The notes under the pieces were generated by a model. That model did not search any database and was not told the DNA's origin. It saw only the letters and a program-made list of their open reading frames with translations. Below are positions 6,402-14,522 of a DNA stretch of 64,000 nt, in pieces. The DNA is taken from positions 62,001 through 126,000 of the IMG/VR virus record IMGVR_UViG_3300008113_000003, one strand, 5' to 3'. The stretch comes from a virus. The position numbers were made by a program, and so were the translations under genes. How positions within the stretch are numbered: position 1 is the first letter of the stretch; each line of letters starts with the position of its first letter.

Positions 6402-9400
6402 TTACAATAATTTCTTCTTGCTAACGCTTTTCCAGAAAACATCGTTTTCATTGATTTGCTTAGCTTTTTTCTCTTCAGAAATAACCGCTTGGTCATAAGA
6501 AACCATTTTCATCATTTTTTGTATCTCTAATGAAACAACATCTTCGTTTACCTTTTTATCTTTTTTCTTTTTATTATCATCACCTGGCAATGCATCACTT
6601 CTTTCATATGAATCATCGTTGTTGATGTTAAGACCTTTAGATGTATAATCCATGTCTCTTACATCTCTTCTAGCTTTAACAGCTTGCATTAGTTTTTCAC
6701 CACCCTTAGAGTCGTAATCAACATTTGCCTCACCTTCTTTATCAGGTAAACCGTTTGCTTGCGCAACAATTCTATCTTTAAAGTCATCACCACTGTCATT
6801 AACATAATCAAGATCTAACATGCTATTTCTACCGTGTTGTTTAACATCGATACTATCTTCCCAATCACTGTTATTGTGTTTTTGGTTTTTTAAGTTATCA
6901 ACTTTTTGATCAACGGTTTTTTGAGTTTTTTCAGCAGCTTTGATCATTTCCTCAGCTTCTTTTTCATTTTTAGCGTTTTCAGAATCTACATTCTTACCTT
7001 TCTTGGCAACAAATTTAGCCAATTCAGCTTCCTCTAAAAAATCTTCGTCATCATTGTCAACGTCAAAATTACCCATTTTTTCAATGTTTTTCAAATCTTT
7101 CATTGATGGTTCTTTTTCATCAGAAAAATCATCATCTTCAGTATCTTTGTATTTGCTATCTTGTTTTTCACCATAAGCTCTAATGAACTCAGCTTTTTTC
7201 ATAGCTCTAGGTTGTAACTCGTCAACTGTATCCAAAGCATCGGTTAAATTATCATCCATAAGTAAACCTGTTTTTTCTAAGAAAGATCTTTTGGTTGGTG
7301 ATACTAATAGATTTAATATGCTATTATTAGAACCTTTTGCGAATAATCTATCGCAATACTCCAAATAACTTTCCTCAGGGGTTTTTTGTATGAAATTAAT
7401 AAAGTTATCAGCGTTAGCATCTCTACTTGATTCGAATTGACTAAAATACTGATTAAATTTATCTTTAATATCGTCTGTATTTAACCCTTTAGCTAATGTA
7501 GCCATAGATTTTTCGATCGAGTTCATGAAATTTGTAAAGTATTTCATTTCTCTTTCGTATTGATCGCTTACAGCAACCTCATCGTCTTCAACGTCAGCTT
7601 CATCATTATATTCCATAAGCTCATCAGCTGGGCCTTCTACACCGATAGGGCCGACTGGTGCCATGCTAACTGGAGCTGGTGTCATATCACCTTCTGGTGC
7701 ATTTTCACCTTCCATTTCATTCATCAAGAAATCAAATACATGACTTAAATTTTCTTTTGCAACAGCCATGTGATCAGCAGCCCAATCATGTCCACTATTT
7801 AAAATAGCTTCAATTTTACCGTGATCAAATTTCATTAAGACATCAGCTTGTCTTTTGATTTGCTCTAAATTAGAGAAGAACATGTATCTGCTACTATCCT
7901 CATCACCTTCCGATAAATCAAATTCGTTCATCCAACCACCTTCTTCTAAATCAGCACCATCTCTTTCACCTTTACCAAATTTCTTTTTAGCCTCATTCCA
8001 GTCTTCCATTGAAAGATCCCAACCGTCAACCGCTTTAGCAACGTGTTCTTTAGCTTCAGAATAAGAATGACCGTGCTCAACACAATGTTTCAACTGGTCA
8101 TAAATAGCAGGGTTAATTCCAGCAGCCTCATCAACTTCACCTTCGCCAAACATATCCATTCCCATACCTTCATCCTCTAACATAGCTTCCGCTGTGTTTT
8201 TAGCTTCTTCGATGGCTTCTTGGTAATCACCATTTTCTAAATATTCTTCAATAGTATCTAAACCATTTGCAAATGTGGCTGTATCAGCAAGATCAGATGT
8301 ACCCATACCTGGTAACATTCTACTAATAAACATGTTAACCAACTTAACACCTGTTTCTCTAGCACCAATTCTTTCAACACTTGCCTCAATTTTTGCGTAT
8401 TTGTTAGCAAAACCACTAGCTGGTTCTTCTTCCTCTAACGCATCATTTTCTTCGTAAACCATTTCCTCTGGATCTAAACCTCTTCTAAAAGCGTCTTCAT
8501 AAAGTTTTTCTTGGGATTCCATTTTACCACCCCAAAGTTCTGAAATATAGCTAGAAACTTCGTTTGCACAAGAAGAGCCTTCACTCATCATGCAAGATTT
8601 AACCATTTCCATGCATATTTCAGCATCTTCCATCATTGATTTACAATAGCCTTCATATGTCTCACCTTCATTTAATGTTTCAGGTAAAAACCCTTCTCTA
8701 ACTAAAGTTTCGTACATGCATTCTGCAAGTTGATTATTTTCCATAATACCGCCCATGCACTTTGATGCGAATTCGGGTGTTAATTGTATGTTTTCCATAG
8801 TATTTGTATTTTCTAAGTTTTTATTTTCTTCTGTATAATTTTCATCCAACAATTCGATGGATTCATTTAATTGTTCAATAACAGATTCATTGATATTTTC
8901 CATTTTAATCATATCAATTGTTTCTGATAAATATTTTTCTCTGATTAATTTTGCTATAAATTCTGGTGACTTACCAGTTTCTTCAGCAATATGAGAGCAA
9001 TACCCATAACACCCCTCGCACATTTCTTCTTTAGACTCACCGATAAGTTTGATGGGTTTATCTACAGCTCCTTGTGAGCAATATGGGAATGCAAGGCATT
9101 TAGGTTCGATGGCCACTAAATGACCACCATTGTAAGAAGGCTTTTGCTTTAAATCACCACCAAACCATTCTAATAAATCACCTTCGGTTACTAAATTACC
9201 TTCAGTGCTATATAAATGTTCTTTAACATAACCTTGTGGTGGTACAGCTATTCTACCCACACCAACACCATTTTTAACATTGGAATCTTTCCATGTGTTA
9301 AAAAGCCTACTGTTTAATTTTTTCTTTGATATTCTACCTAACGGACCGATAAACCCACCATATGTTGGGCTACCTGGGTCACCTAAAACAGAAGCGACAG

Positions 9401-9461
9401 AAGCTGATTCGTTAACCAACGTTTTTTCAACAATGTTTTTTAAAAAATCCTCTTTTTTCAT
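6402..9461 (-). CDS. Large acidic protein, 1019 aa, probable virion-associated or scaffold-like
   Basis: Function not recognised. Residues 1-70 contain a Gly/Pro-rich segment after an N-terminal helix (MKKEDFLKNIVEKTLVNES). A cysteine cluster follows at about 122-152 (PYCSQG, MCEGCYGYC), which could bind metal. From about residue 190 to the end the protein is dominated by Glu, Asp and Asn and looks helical and partly disordered, with long D/E runs (for example EDDDFSDEKE and NDDEDFLEEAE). The C-terminus turns basic (DNKKKKDKK, SVSKKKLL). Size, acidity and the N-terminal helix would suit an internal head or core protein, but this is inference only. Its ATG overlaps the stop of the 112-residue gene by 1 base. 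Confidence 0.6.
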   Translation of the reverse strand: MKKEDFLKNIVEKTLVNESASVASVLGDPGSPTYGGFIGPLGRISKKKLNSRLFNTWKDSNVKNGVGVGRIAVPPQGYVKEHLYSTEGNLVTEGDLLEWFGGDLKQKPSYNGGHLVAIEPKCLAFPYCSQGAVDKPIKLIGESKEEMCEGCYGYCSHIAEETGKSPEFIAKLIREKYLSETIDMIKMENINESVIEQLNESIELLDENYTEENKNLENTNTMENIQLTPEFASKCMGGIMENNQLAECMYETLVREGFLPETLNEGETYEGYCKSMMEDAEICMEMVKSCMMSEGSSCANEVSSYISELWGGKMESQEKLYEDAFRRGLDPEEMVYEENDALEEEEPASGFANKYAKIEASVERIGARETGVKLVNMFISRMLPGMGTSDLADTATFANGLDTIEEYLENGDYQEAIEEAKNTAEAMLEDEGMGMDMFGEGEVDEAAGINPAIYDQLKHCVEHGHSYSEAKEHVAKAVDGWDLSMEDWNEAKKKFGKGERDGADLEEGGWMNEFDLSEGDEDSSRYMFFSNLEQIKRQADVLMKFDHGKIEAILNSGHDWAADHMAVAKENLSHVFDFLMNEMEGENAPEGDMTPAPVSMAPVGPIGVEGPADELMEYNDEADVEDDEVAVSDQYEREMKYFTNFMNSIEKSMATLAKGLNTDDIKDKFNQYFSQFESSRDANADNFINFIQKTPEESYLEYCDRLFAKGSNNSILNLLVSPTKRSFLEKTGLLMDDNLTDALDTVDELQPRAMKKAEFIRAYGEKQDSKYKDTEDDDFSDEKEPSMKDLKNIEKMGNFDVDNDDEDFLEEAELAKFVAKKGKNVDSENAKNEKEAEEMIKAAEKTQKTVDQKVDNLKNQKHNNSDWEDSIDVKQHGRNSMLDLDYVNDSGDDFKDRIVAQANGLPDKEGEANVDYDSKGGEKLMQAVKARRDVRDMDYTSKGLNINNDDSYERSDALPGDDNKKKKDKKVNEDVVSLEIQKMMKMVSYDQAVISEEKKAKQINENDVFWKSVSKKKLL

Positions 9462-9799
9462 TAATTAGGTGAATTTTTAAGGTCACTTACCCAGAAACTT
9501 CTTCTGGTCCATAACTGTTTATATAGCTGAACCAACACATTTCTCGTTATTTCAACCACTTTATTTTCAAAATCTTTATTACTTTTAACGGTATCTTTTA
9601 CGATATCTTTTACCTTAGTTTCAAACTGAGAGCCACGTGTAATGTTTAAGAAATCCTTTATTTCATTCTTAATCAAAACTTTAATGTCGCTCTTATCCGT
9701 TGGGGTAAGGGCTTCATTTATTGGTGTTTTATCATCCATTTCAACCAAACATTCTTTCAAATACTGGTCTAATTGGCTTTCGGTTATTTTAACTTTCAT
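9461..9799 (-). CDS. Hypothetical protein with KITESQL N-terminus, 112 aa
   Basis: A short helical protein beginning MKVKITESQLDQYLKE, followed by a charged helical region. The N-terminal block has the look of short leader segments found on several phage proteins (see findings). It overlaps the 1019-residue gene by one base (TAATG), so the two are likely translated together. A TATTTAT element lies about 20 bases upstream of the ATG. Function unknown. Confidence 0.55.
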   Translation of the reverse strand: MKVKITESQLDQYLKECLVEMDDKTPINEALTPTDKSDIKVLIKNEIKDFLNITRGSQFETKVKDIVKDTVKSNKDFENKVVEITRNVLVQLYKQLWTRRSFWVSDLKNSPN

Positions 9800-9815
9800 G
9801 GTACGTTTTATTAAT

Positions 9816-9822
9816 ATAAATA
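9816..9822 (-). promoter_or_regulatory. TATTTAT element upstream of the 112-aa gene
   Basis: On the minus strand AAGACTATTTATATTAA lies 17-30 bases before the ATG at 9799, in the short gap after the spanin-like gene. It shares AGACTATTTAT with the plus-strand copy at 2142-2152. Candidate start of the transcript for the 112- and 1019-residue genes. Confidence 0.35.
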
Positions 9823-9840
9823 GTCTTTAAATCGGAAATG

Positions 9841-10248
9841 TTACAATAAAAGTAGTAATGTCAGTATAAAAATACCCCCACTTGTTATGTAGGAAATATT
9901 TCTTTGTTTCTTAAAAACTTTTATATTATGGTTTAAGTCCGAAATATGCTCGTCTTTTGTCTCAATAACTTTGTTTTTGTTTGTTATAATTGTATCTTTT
10001 TCTAAGATAATATGTTTTTGGTCTATTATAATACTATCCTTTTGAACCGACTGTTTAGTTATTAAATTAAGGCTATCTCTTGTAACCCCTATCTCAGCTT
10101 TTAATAACTGGTGATCCTTTTTAAGGATCAATGCGTTTCTTATTGCCGTGCAAGGTACGCAGCAGGTTGAATCACTTAAATTCGTCTGCGAAAGAGCTGG
10201 AGAGCTCACTGCTAGACATAGCATTAATACGATTAATATCTTTTTCAT
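9841..10248 (-). CDS. Spanin-like envelope protein (signal peptide plus C-terminal TM)
   Basis: 135 residues. A signal peptide covers about 1-20 (MKKILIVLMLCLAVSSPALS) and is followed by a TCCVPC cysteine cluster. A long helical or coiled-coil segment runs over 40-112, and a hydrophobic C-terminal helix (ISYITSGGIFILTLLLLL) ends the protein. The gene overlaps the 3' end of the upstream 112-residue spanin-like gene by 77 bases in another frame, which is the usual Rz/Rz1 arrangement. The topology also resembles unimolecular spanins, which have an exported N-terminus and a C-terminal anchor. I see no canonical lipobox, so outer-membrane lipidation is not supported. The lysis role is inferred from architecture and context. 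Confidence 0.5.
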   Translation of the reverse strand: MKKILIVLMLCLAVSSPALSQTNLSDSTCCVPCTAIRNALILKKDHQLLKAEIGVTRDSLNLITKQSVQKDSIIIDQKHIILEKDTIITNKNKVIETKDEHISDLNHNIKVFKKQRNISYITSGGIFILTLLLLL

Positions 10249-10510
10249 GTGCCTTTTTTTCCTTATTTAGTTTATTTTTTAAACCAGCCAACTCAATACC
10301 GTAAGCCGCTATCTTAGCATTCCTACTTTCAACAGATTTACTTAAAGAATCTATTTTTAAATCACTTTTTGTTATCGCTAAGTTTAATGAGTCTATTGTT
10401 TTTTGATAATGGCTAGTATCAATAACACCACTATCTTTCTTAAAAACGCTCATGTAAATTAGGAAACCAATACCAGCAAAAAGAATTAAAAAGATTATAT
10501 TTTTTTTCAT
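10172..10510 (-). CDS. Inner-membrane spanin-like protein (Rz-like)
   Basis: 112 residues with one N-terminal transmembrane helix (about 4-22, IIFLILFAGIGFLIYMSVF). A long coiled-coil periplasmic segment follows (about 35-100) with heptad-like spacing of L and I, and the protein ends in a serine-rich C-terminus. This matches the i-spanin layout. Its 3' end overlaps the next gene by 77 bases, and the amidase-fold gene lies one gene upstream. The family is assigned on topology and overlap only, because spanins diverge too far in sequence. Confidence 0.55.
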   Translation of the reverse strand: MKKNIIFLILFAGIGFLIYMSVFKKDSGVIDTSHYQKTIDSLNLAITKSDLKIDSLSKSVESRNAKIAAYGIELAGLKNKLNKEKKAHEKDINRINAMSSSELSSSFADEFK

Positions 10511-11070
10511 TATAATGGGTTTTGTGATTGTTTGTTTTGTGTGATCTTAATTAAATTATTTCTACCAATTTGTACATCATTATATGACCTACCAATTGTA
10601 TTTAATAAATTTAGCAAATCTTGGTTTAAAATCAAGGTTCCACCAATTAAATTAATCTTAGGGTCTTCATCATTTGTATCAACCACAATTTCTTTAACCC
10701 CATCCAAAGCTGGGTTTTTAACAACGTCAGCTGTTAAAATAACACGGCCATTTTCTAATCTAATATTAACATAAGGTAACATCAAACCAGTGGCATTGAT
10801 AAAATCGCCAATGGCTTTTGTAAACTCAGCTTTACTTTCATCAGATAACTGAACGTCATCGGCTTTACTTAGATAACCAACAGTGTTAATATTGTCAAAA
10901 GTCAACTCCTCACCATCTTTTGATTCAACCTCAACAGGTTCTGTTCTAACCATTTCATCATTTTCGTTTAATAACGATTTAGTTTTTTTAACCGATTCCT
11001 GTAATTGAACCGTTCTCACTTTGTTTAGTAATGATTTAATATCATCGTAGCTTTTATCGTAATTGTTCAT
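10510..11070 (-). CDS. Hypothetical protein, 186 aa
   Basis: An N-terminal helical region of about 40 residues (MNNYDKSYDDIKSLLNKV...) is followed by an acidic linker. A C-terminal domain of about 130 residues follows with predicted beta strands (PYVNIRLENGRVILTADVV and KINLIGGTLILN). The first segment resembles other N-terminal helices in this phage that end in N-E. The start overlaps the end of the amidase-fold gene by 17 bases and the stop overlaps the i-spanin-like start by one base. Function unknown. Confidence 0.55.
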   Translation of the reverse strand: MNNYDKSYDDIKSLLNKVRTVQLQESVKKTKSLLNENDEMVRTEPVEVESKDGEELTFDNINTVGYLSKADDVQLSDESKAEFTKAIGDFINATGLMLPYVNIRLENGRVILTADVVKNPALDGVKEIVVDTNDEDPKINLIGGTLILNQDLLNLLNTIGRSYNDVQIGRNNLIKITQNKQSQNPL

Positions 11071-11680
11071 GTTTGTATTCCTTATTTATTAGTTCATTTA
11101 TTTTCTTAAAATCAGCCGCTGGTGATAAATCGTAGTTGTTTTTTGTGTAGTTACTTCTATTCAGTATACCCTTTTGCGTATTTGGTTTATTTATAACAAT
11201 ATTATTTCCTATAAAATCTTTTATTATGCCGTATTCTATACATAAATAGTCTATTAATTCCGCAAGTTTCGTGTACTGTTCTTCGGAATAAGTAGCCCAA
11301 TGTCTTTTATTTCTCCAGGGTATTTCAACAACATCACCAAAATACTCAGAACCTTTCCAGGTAAAGTATTTATCCAAAGCAAGATCTTTACTTAACCACC
11401 CAACATTTTCTAAACAAATTGTTATTGAGTTTTTTTCTATTTGTTGCTCCCACATCAATAAACTATAATACTTGGGATCAAAATGTTGGTAAACCTCACC
11501 ATTTTGTGAAATAAAAAAACACGGTAATCGGTTGTATTTACCGTTGTACCGTGTTTTAATTTTTGTCAAGTACTCATCCATGGTACATGACGTATGTGTA
11601 AGAATTATTTGCTTCTTTTTAGTTTTGTTTTTCTGTATGTTCTCATTACCCTCAAAGTAATACTCTTTATTGACTATCAT
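11054..11680 (-). CDS. N-acetylmuramoyl-L-alanine amidase fold (amidase_2), ligands partly changed
   Basis: 208 residues with the amidase_2 layout: IILTHT with His29, a central NSITICLENVGW strand (84-95), YSEEQYTKLAELI (131-143), and a late segment GILNRSNYTKNNYDLSP (171-187). In typical members the last segment begins with a zinc-binding His (V-x-G-H) followed by K/R-x-D-P-G. Here that position reads N-R-S-N, so the second His appears to be lost. The protein may use other ligands or bind peptidoglycan without cleaving it. It sits beside spanin-like and membrane genes, so a lysis or cell-wall role fits. Start at 11680 overlaps the membrane protein gene by 14 bases. Confidence 0.65.
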   Translation of the reverse strand: MIVNKEYYFEGNENIQKNKTKKKQIILTHTSCTMDEYLTKIKTRYNGKYNRLPCFFISQNGEVYQHFDPKYYSLLMWEQQIEKNSITICLENVGWLSKDLALDKYFTWKGSEYFGDVVEIPWRNKRHWATYSEEQYTKLAELIDYLCIEYGIIKDFIGNNIVINKPNTQKGILNRSNYTKNNYDLSPAADFKKINELINKEYKHEQLR

Positions 11681-12476
11681 CTTTTGTGAAAACCATAATA
11701 TTTTCTATTCCGTTATTCTTAATTTCATTAGTTTTATCGTAAACAGGATAGTTCTCTAAATCGCTTTCAGTTGTTTTTTCTTCAATAACGGGCTCTTCAA
11801 TTTCATTTTGTATATCAATTAAAGAATCCTCTTCAAAATCGTTATTATCTTCAACCACGTATTCTTCTCTATATTGTGAGTTAGCCAAAGCTGTTGGTTC
11901 GTCAGCTAAATCTTCCTCAGTGATTTTAGGCAACTTACCTTCTTTACGTAATTCATCAACTTTTTCCCAAACTTTTTTTGCTTCCTCATTTAAATTTGGT
12001 TGCGTTACAGCATCATTTACAGCATCATTTACAGCATTATCTGGTCTAATATAATCCACTAATGATTTAATGAAACCTAAAGCGACTAGTGGTAAAATAG
12101 CACCACTGACAATAGATAATATTCTTTTTTGTTCAATCGGATCACTATCAACTAGGCCGAATAATTCAACCCAGGATTGGTAATCATTTAAGTGGGTATA
12201 AGCAAAAAAAGCGTTACCCATGGCCTGCATTGCTGTTAAAATAAAGAACAAGACCCATACAATACCCTTGTTCATTTTTTTAAGCGCTATGATTGAGGCT
12301 AAAGAAGCCGCAGCACCAACCTCAAAGGCTAACGCTAATGTAACGGCTAACCATTTAGGGTTTGATAATTCAAAGAAATCAATTACGTGTATTGTTGAAA
12401 TCAACGATACCATCACATATAATGTGACAAATGTACCTATAATAAAATTTCTTGTTAATTTATTTTCTGTTTGCAT
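11667..12476 (-). CDS. Four-helix membrane protein with acidic cytoplasmic tail
   Basis: 269 residues. Hydrophobic segments occur at about 9-33, 40-64, 70-94 and 118-143. A polar, acidic tail follows (145-269) that starts with a small tandem repeat, NDAV three times. Topology suggests an inner-membrane protein with a long cytoplasmic tail. The position just upstream of the amidase-fold gene and two spanin-like genes makes a holin or holin regulator conceivable, but the tail is much longer than in known holins. No family recognised. Confidence 0.6.
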   Translation of the reverse strand: MQTENKLTRNFIIGTFVTLYVMVSLISTIHVIDFFELSNPKWLAVTLALAFEVGAAASLASIIALKKMNKGIVWVLFFILTAMQAMGNAFFAYTHLNDYQSWVELFGLVDSDPIEQKRILSIVSGAILPLVALGFIKSLVDYIRPDNAVNDAVNDAVTQPNLNEEAKKVWEKVDELRKEGKLPKITEEDLADEPTALANSQYREEYVVEDNNDFEEDSLIDIQNEIEEPVIEEKTTESDLENYPVYDKTNEIKNNGIENIMVFTKDDSQ

Positions 12477-12478
12477 AA

Positions 12479-12655
12479 TTACTTGTTTTTAGCTGCTTCT
12501 TTTTTAGCAATAGCTATTGCAGCTTGTTGTGGGTATTTAGACTTTATTTCTTGAACCATTTTTAGTTCATTTTCATTTAAATTTGATTCATCGATCTGAG
12601 ATATTCTTTCATCAGCCTGGGCAATCAAACTATTTAATTTCTGTAACGAATCCAT
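12479..12655 (-). CDS. Small helical protein, 58 aa
   Basis: An ATG at 12655 gives 58 codons ending in TAA at 12479-12481. The protein is helical: MDSLQKLNSLIAQADERI at the start and a Lys/Ala-rich tail (AIAIAKKEAAKNK). It fills an otherwise empty 180-base gap, lies one base after the ArdC-like gene and ends two bases before the start of the membrane protein. Both fit a real coupled gene. Function unknown. Confidence 0.6.
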   Translation of the reverse strand: MDSLQKLNSLIAQADERISQIDESNLNENELKMVQEIKSKYPQQAAIAIAKKEAAKNK

Positions 12656-12656
12656 C

Positions 12657-14195
12657 TTATAAAATTGTTTTTTTAAATTCTGTTATAATATTTTTGATAT
12701 TACTTAAAGCTTCATTTATTTCTTCCGTAGCATCTGGCTCATTAACATTGGGTGCGTATGTTTCAATTTGCTTGATGATAAACATAGAAACGTCTCTAAT
12801 TAATTTTTGGTGTTTTCTAACGCCATCTTTGTTAGTTTTGTACATGGCTAAATAATTAATAGAGTGTTCGATTGGGAAATCGTAACTTTTCATTACGGTA
12901 TAAGCAACTGATTCCGCTTGTAACTCCCTCTCCTGATGACTACCGCCTCTACCAACATAAAAACCTAATTTACTATTTGCTTCATGGTGTAACAGCTCAT
13001 GTGCTAATTCATGAACAAACGTTGATAGTAAATCAGCACCAAGGCTGTTGGTTAACAATTCAATGTGTCCGCCTTTACTAACACCTCTAGCACCGCCTAA
13101 ATTAGATGAGTCTGTTATCTTAATACCACTAGCTTGTGAAAACTCTTTTAGAGCTTTAATCATGATAGCCGACTTTTCATCCTCAGTATCCTCATCACTA
13201 AACCATTTTGGCCCTTCTGGGGTGTTTATTTGTTCTCTACCTGGTATTGGTTGTACATTTTTATTGTCATAGATGGCAACCTCAGTAAAATCTTTGGCAG
13301 CGCTAACTTTAAAATACCCCTTCTTTTTTGCCCAAACCCAAAATGCGTTATATTTTTCTTTTGGTATTGGCATTTTTTTATTGGGGAGTAGTTTAATACC
13401 ACTTTCTTTAGCGTATTCTTCAGCCGATTTTGGGTAATTTGCAATAATTTTATAAACGTTTCCAGCTAAGCTACCACTATTTGTTTTTTTACTGATCATG
13501 ATTTTTTTGGCGTTTTCTACTGGCTCATAACCTCTACCAAACCAATATGGTATTGATCCAAACTCTTTCGCCCCTTTAGTTGCTTGCAACCATATCATAA
13601 ACATATTAAAAAAGCTATATGAATATTCACCTGTTTCAAGAATGTAAGACTTAGACGCTTTATTAAACTCAGCGATATCATCCAAGAGTTTTTTATCATC
13701 CAAACTTTCACCTAACTCACTAATATATGCATCTAAAATATCTAATGTGACTCTACTAGATTTAGTTTTAACCGTCTCATAAGCATCTTTTATATTTTCT
13801 AAAAAATCTTTTGTTTTTGTAAGTTGCTCAATGTCACTATAAACACCAATTTCTTTATGACCACTAATATCATGACCAAGTTTTTCATTCGCAGCTTTTA
13901 CCGCATCATTCGCTATCTTAGCAATCTCATCCGCTGACTTAAATCTGTCATTCCAAAACCACTGTTTTCCTTTGAGATCCCAAGAGGCACCATATTTTTT
14001 CATGACATCCTTAACAGCAAAAGTTTCATCGCTAGCCTTTTTTGGGTCTGGGTTATCAGAAACAACAACGATTCTTTTTTGGTTAAAATCATCGATTTTA
14101 CTTTTTACCGTAATTTGTTCGTCAGTCGGTTGTAAAGCTTTAATTAGAGTTAAAGCTTCCATGATTGGTGATTTAGTGTATTTAAGTGTTAGCAT
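12657..14195 (-). CDS. ArdC-like anti-restriction protein with zinc metallopeptidase domain
   Basis: 512 residues. About residues 40-100 resemble a DUF5710-like module (KKYGASWDLKGKQWFW). The region around 185-260 (YSFFNMFMIWLQ, then PYWFGRGYEPVENAKKIMI) resembles the N-terminal ssDNA-binding domain of ArdC-type proteins. The C-terminal part has HELAHELLHH near 395-404 and ERELQAESVAYTV near 420, the zinc-peptidase ligand set (HExxH...E) found in ArdC and ImmA/IrrE-like proteins. ArdC proteins shield incoming DNA from restriction. Assignment rests on motifs; a protease role against a host factor is the main alternative. Confidence 0.75.
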   Translation of the reverse strand: MLTLKYTKSPIMEALTLIKALQPTDEQITVKSKIDDFNQKRIVVVSDNPDPKKASDETFAVKDVMKKYGASWDLKGKQWFWNDRFKSADEIAKIANDAVKAANEKLGHDISGHKEIGVYSDIEQLTKTKDFLENIKDAYETVKTKSSRVTLDILDAYISELGESLDDKKLLDDIAEFNKASKSYILETGEYSYSFFNMFMIWLQATKGAKEFGSIPYWFGRGYEPVENAKKIMISKKTNSGSLAGNVYKIIANYPKSAEEYAKESGIKLLPNKKMPIPKEKYNAFWVWAKKKGYFKVSAAKDFTEVAIYDNKNVQPIPGREQINTPEGPKWFSDEDTEDEKSAIMIKALKEFSQASGIKITDSSNLGGARGVSKGGHIELLTNSLGADLLSTFVHELAHELLHHEANSKLGFYVGRGGSHQERELQAESVAYTVMKSYDFPIEHSINYLAMYKTNKDGVRKHQKLIRDVSMFIIKQIETYAPNVNEPDATEEINEALSNIKNIITEFKKTIL

Positions 14196-14199
14196 TTGA

Positions 14200-14493
14200 T
14201 TATTTGTTTTCTAATGAGCTTAATTCTTTATCGATTTCAGCTTGTCTGGTAACGTCTAACATTTTTCTATCGGTTGACTGGATCATACGTTTTTCAGCTC
14301 TAAGACCTTCAATTCTTAAATCCTCATGTGTAACTATAATCATTTCCAATGAATCAACTTTGTTAGACATTTTGTCAATTCTTTTATTTAGACTTCTTAC
14401 ATCGCTATTACATGTTCTCATGAATAGTAATAATAACATAACCAAGACTATCTTGGTAAAATGTTTGTTCAAAATTTGTTCGATTTTGTTCAT
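14200..14493 (-). CDS. Single-pass membrane protein with coiled coil, 97 aa
   Basis: An N-terminal hydrophobic helix (about 14-26, IVLVMLLLLFMRTC) is followed by a coiled-coil-like charged region (30-95). It is similar in layout to the i-spanin-like protein at 10172 but has no overlapping partner gene. It lies 29 bases after the sigma factor gene and 4 bases before the ArdC-like gene. A TATTTATAAG string ends just before its ATG. Role unknown. Confidence 0.55.
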   Translation of the reverse strand: MNKIEQILNKHFTKIVLVMLLLLFMRTCNSDVRSLNKRIDKMSNKVDSLEMIIVTHEDLRIEGLRAEKRMIQSTDRKMLDVTRQAEIDKELSSLENK

Positions 14494-14522
14494 ACTTATA
14501 AATATTTAGTTTTTAATTAAAA

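Noticed and set aside
9841-10248. Lipoprotein signal on the second spanin-like protein
   Set aside because: No [LVI][ASTVI][GAS]C lipobox follows the hydrophobic core; the nearby Cys residues are in TCCVPC without the required context.
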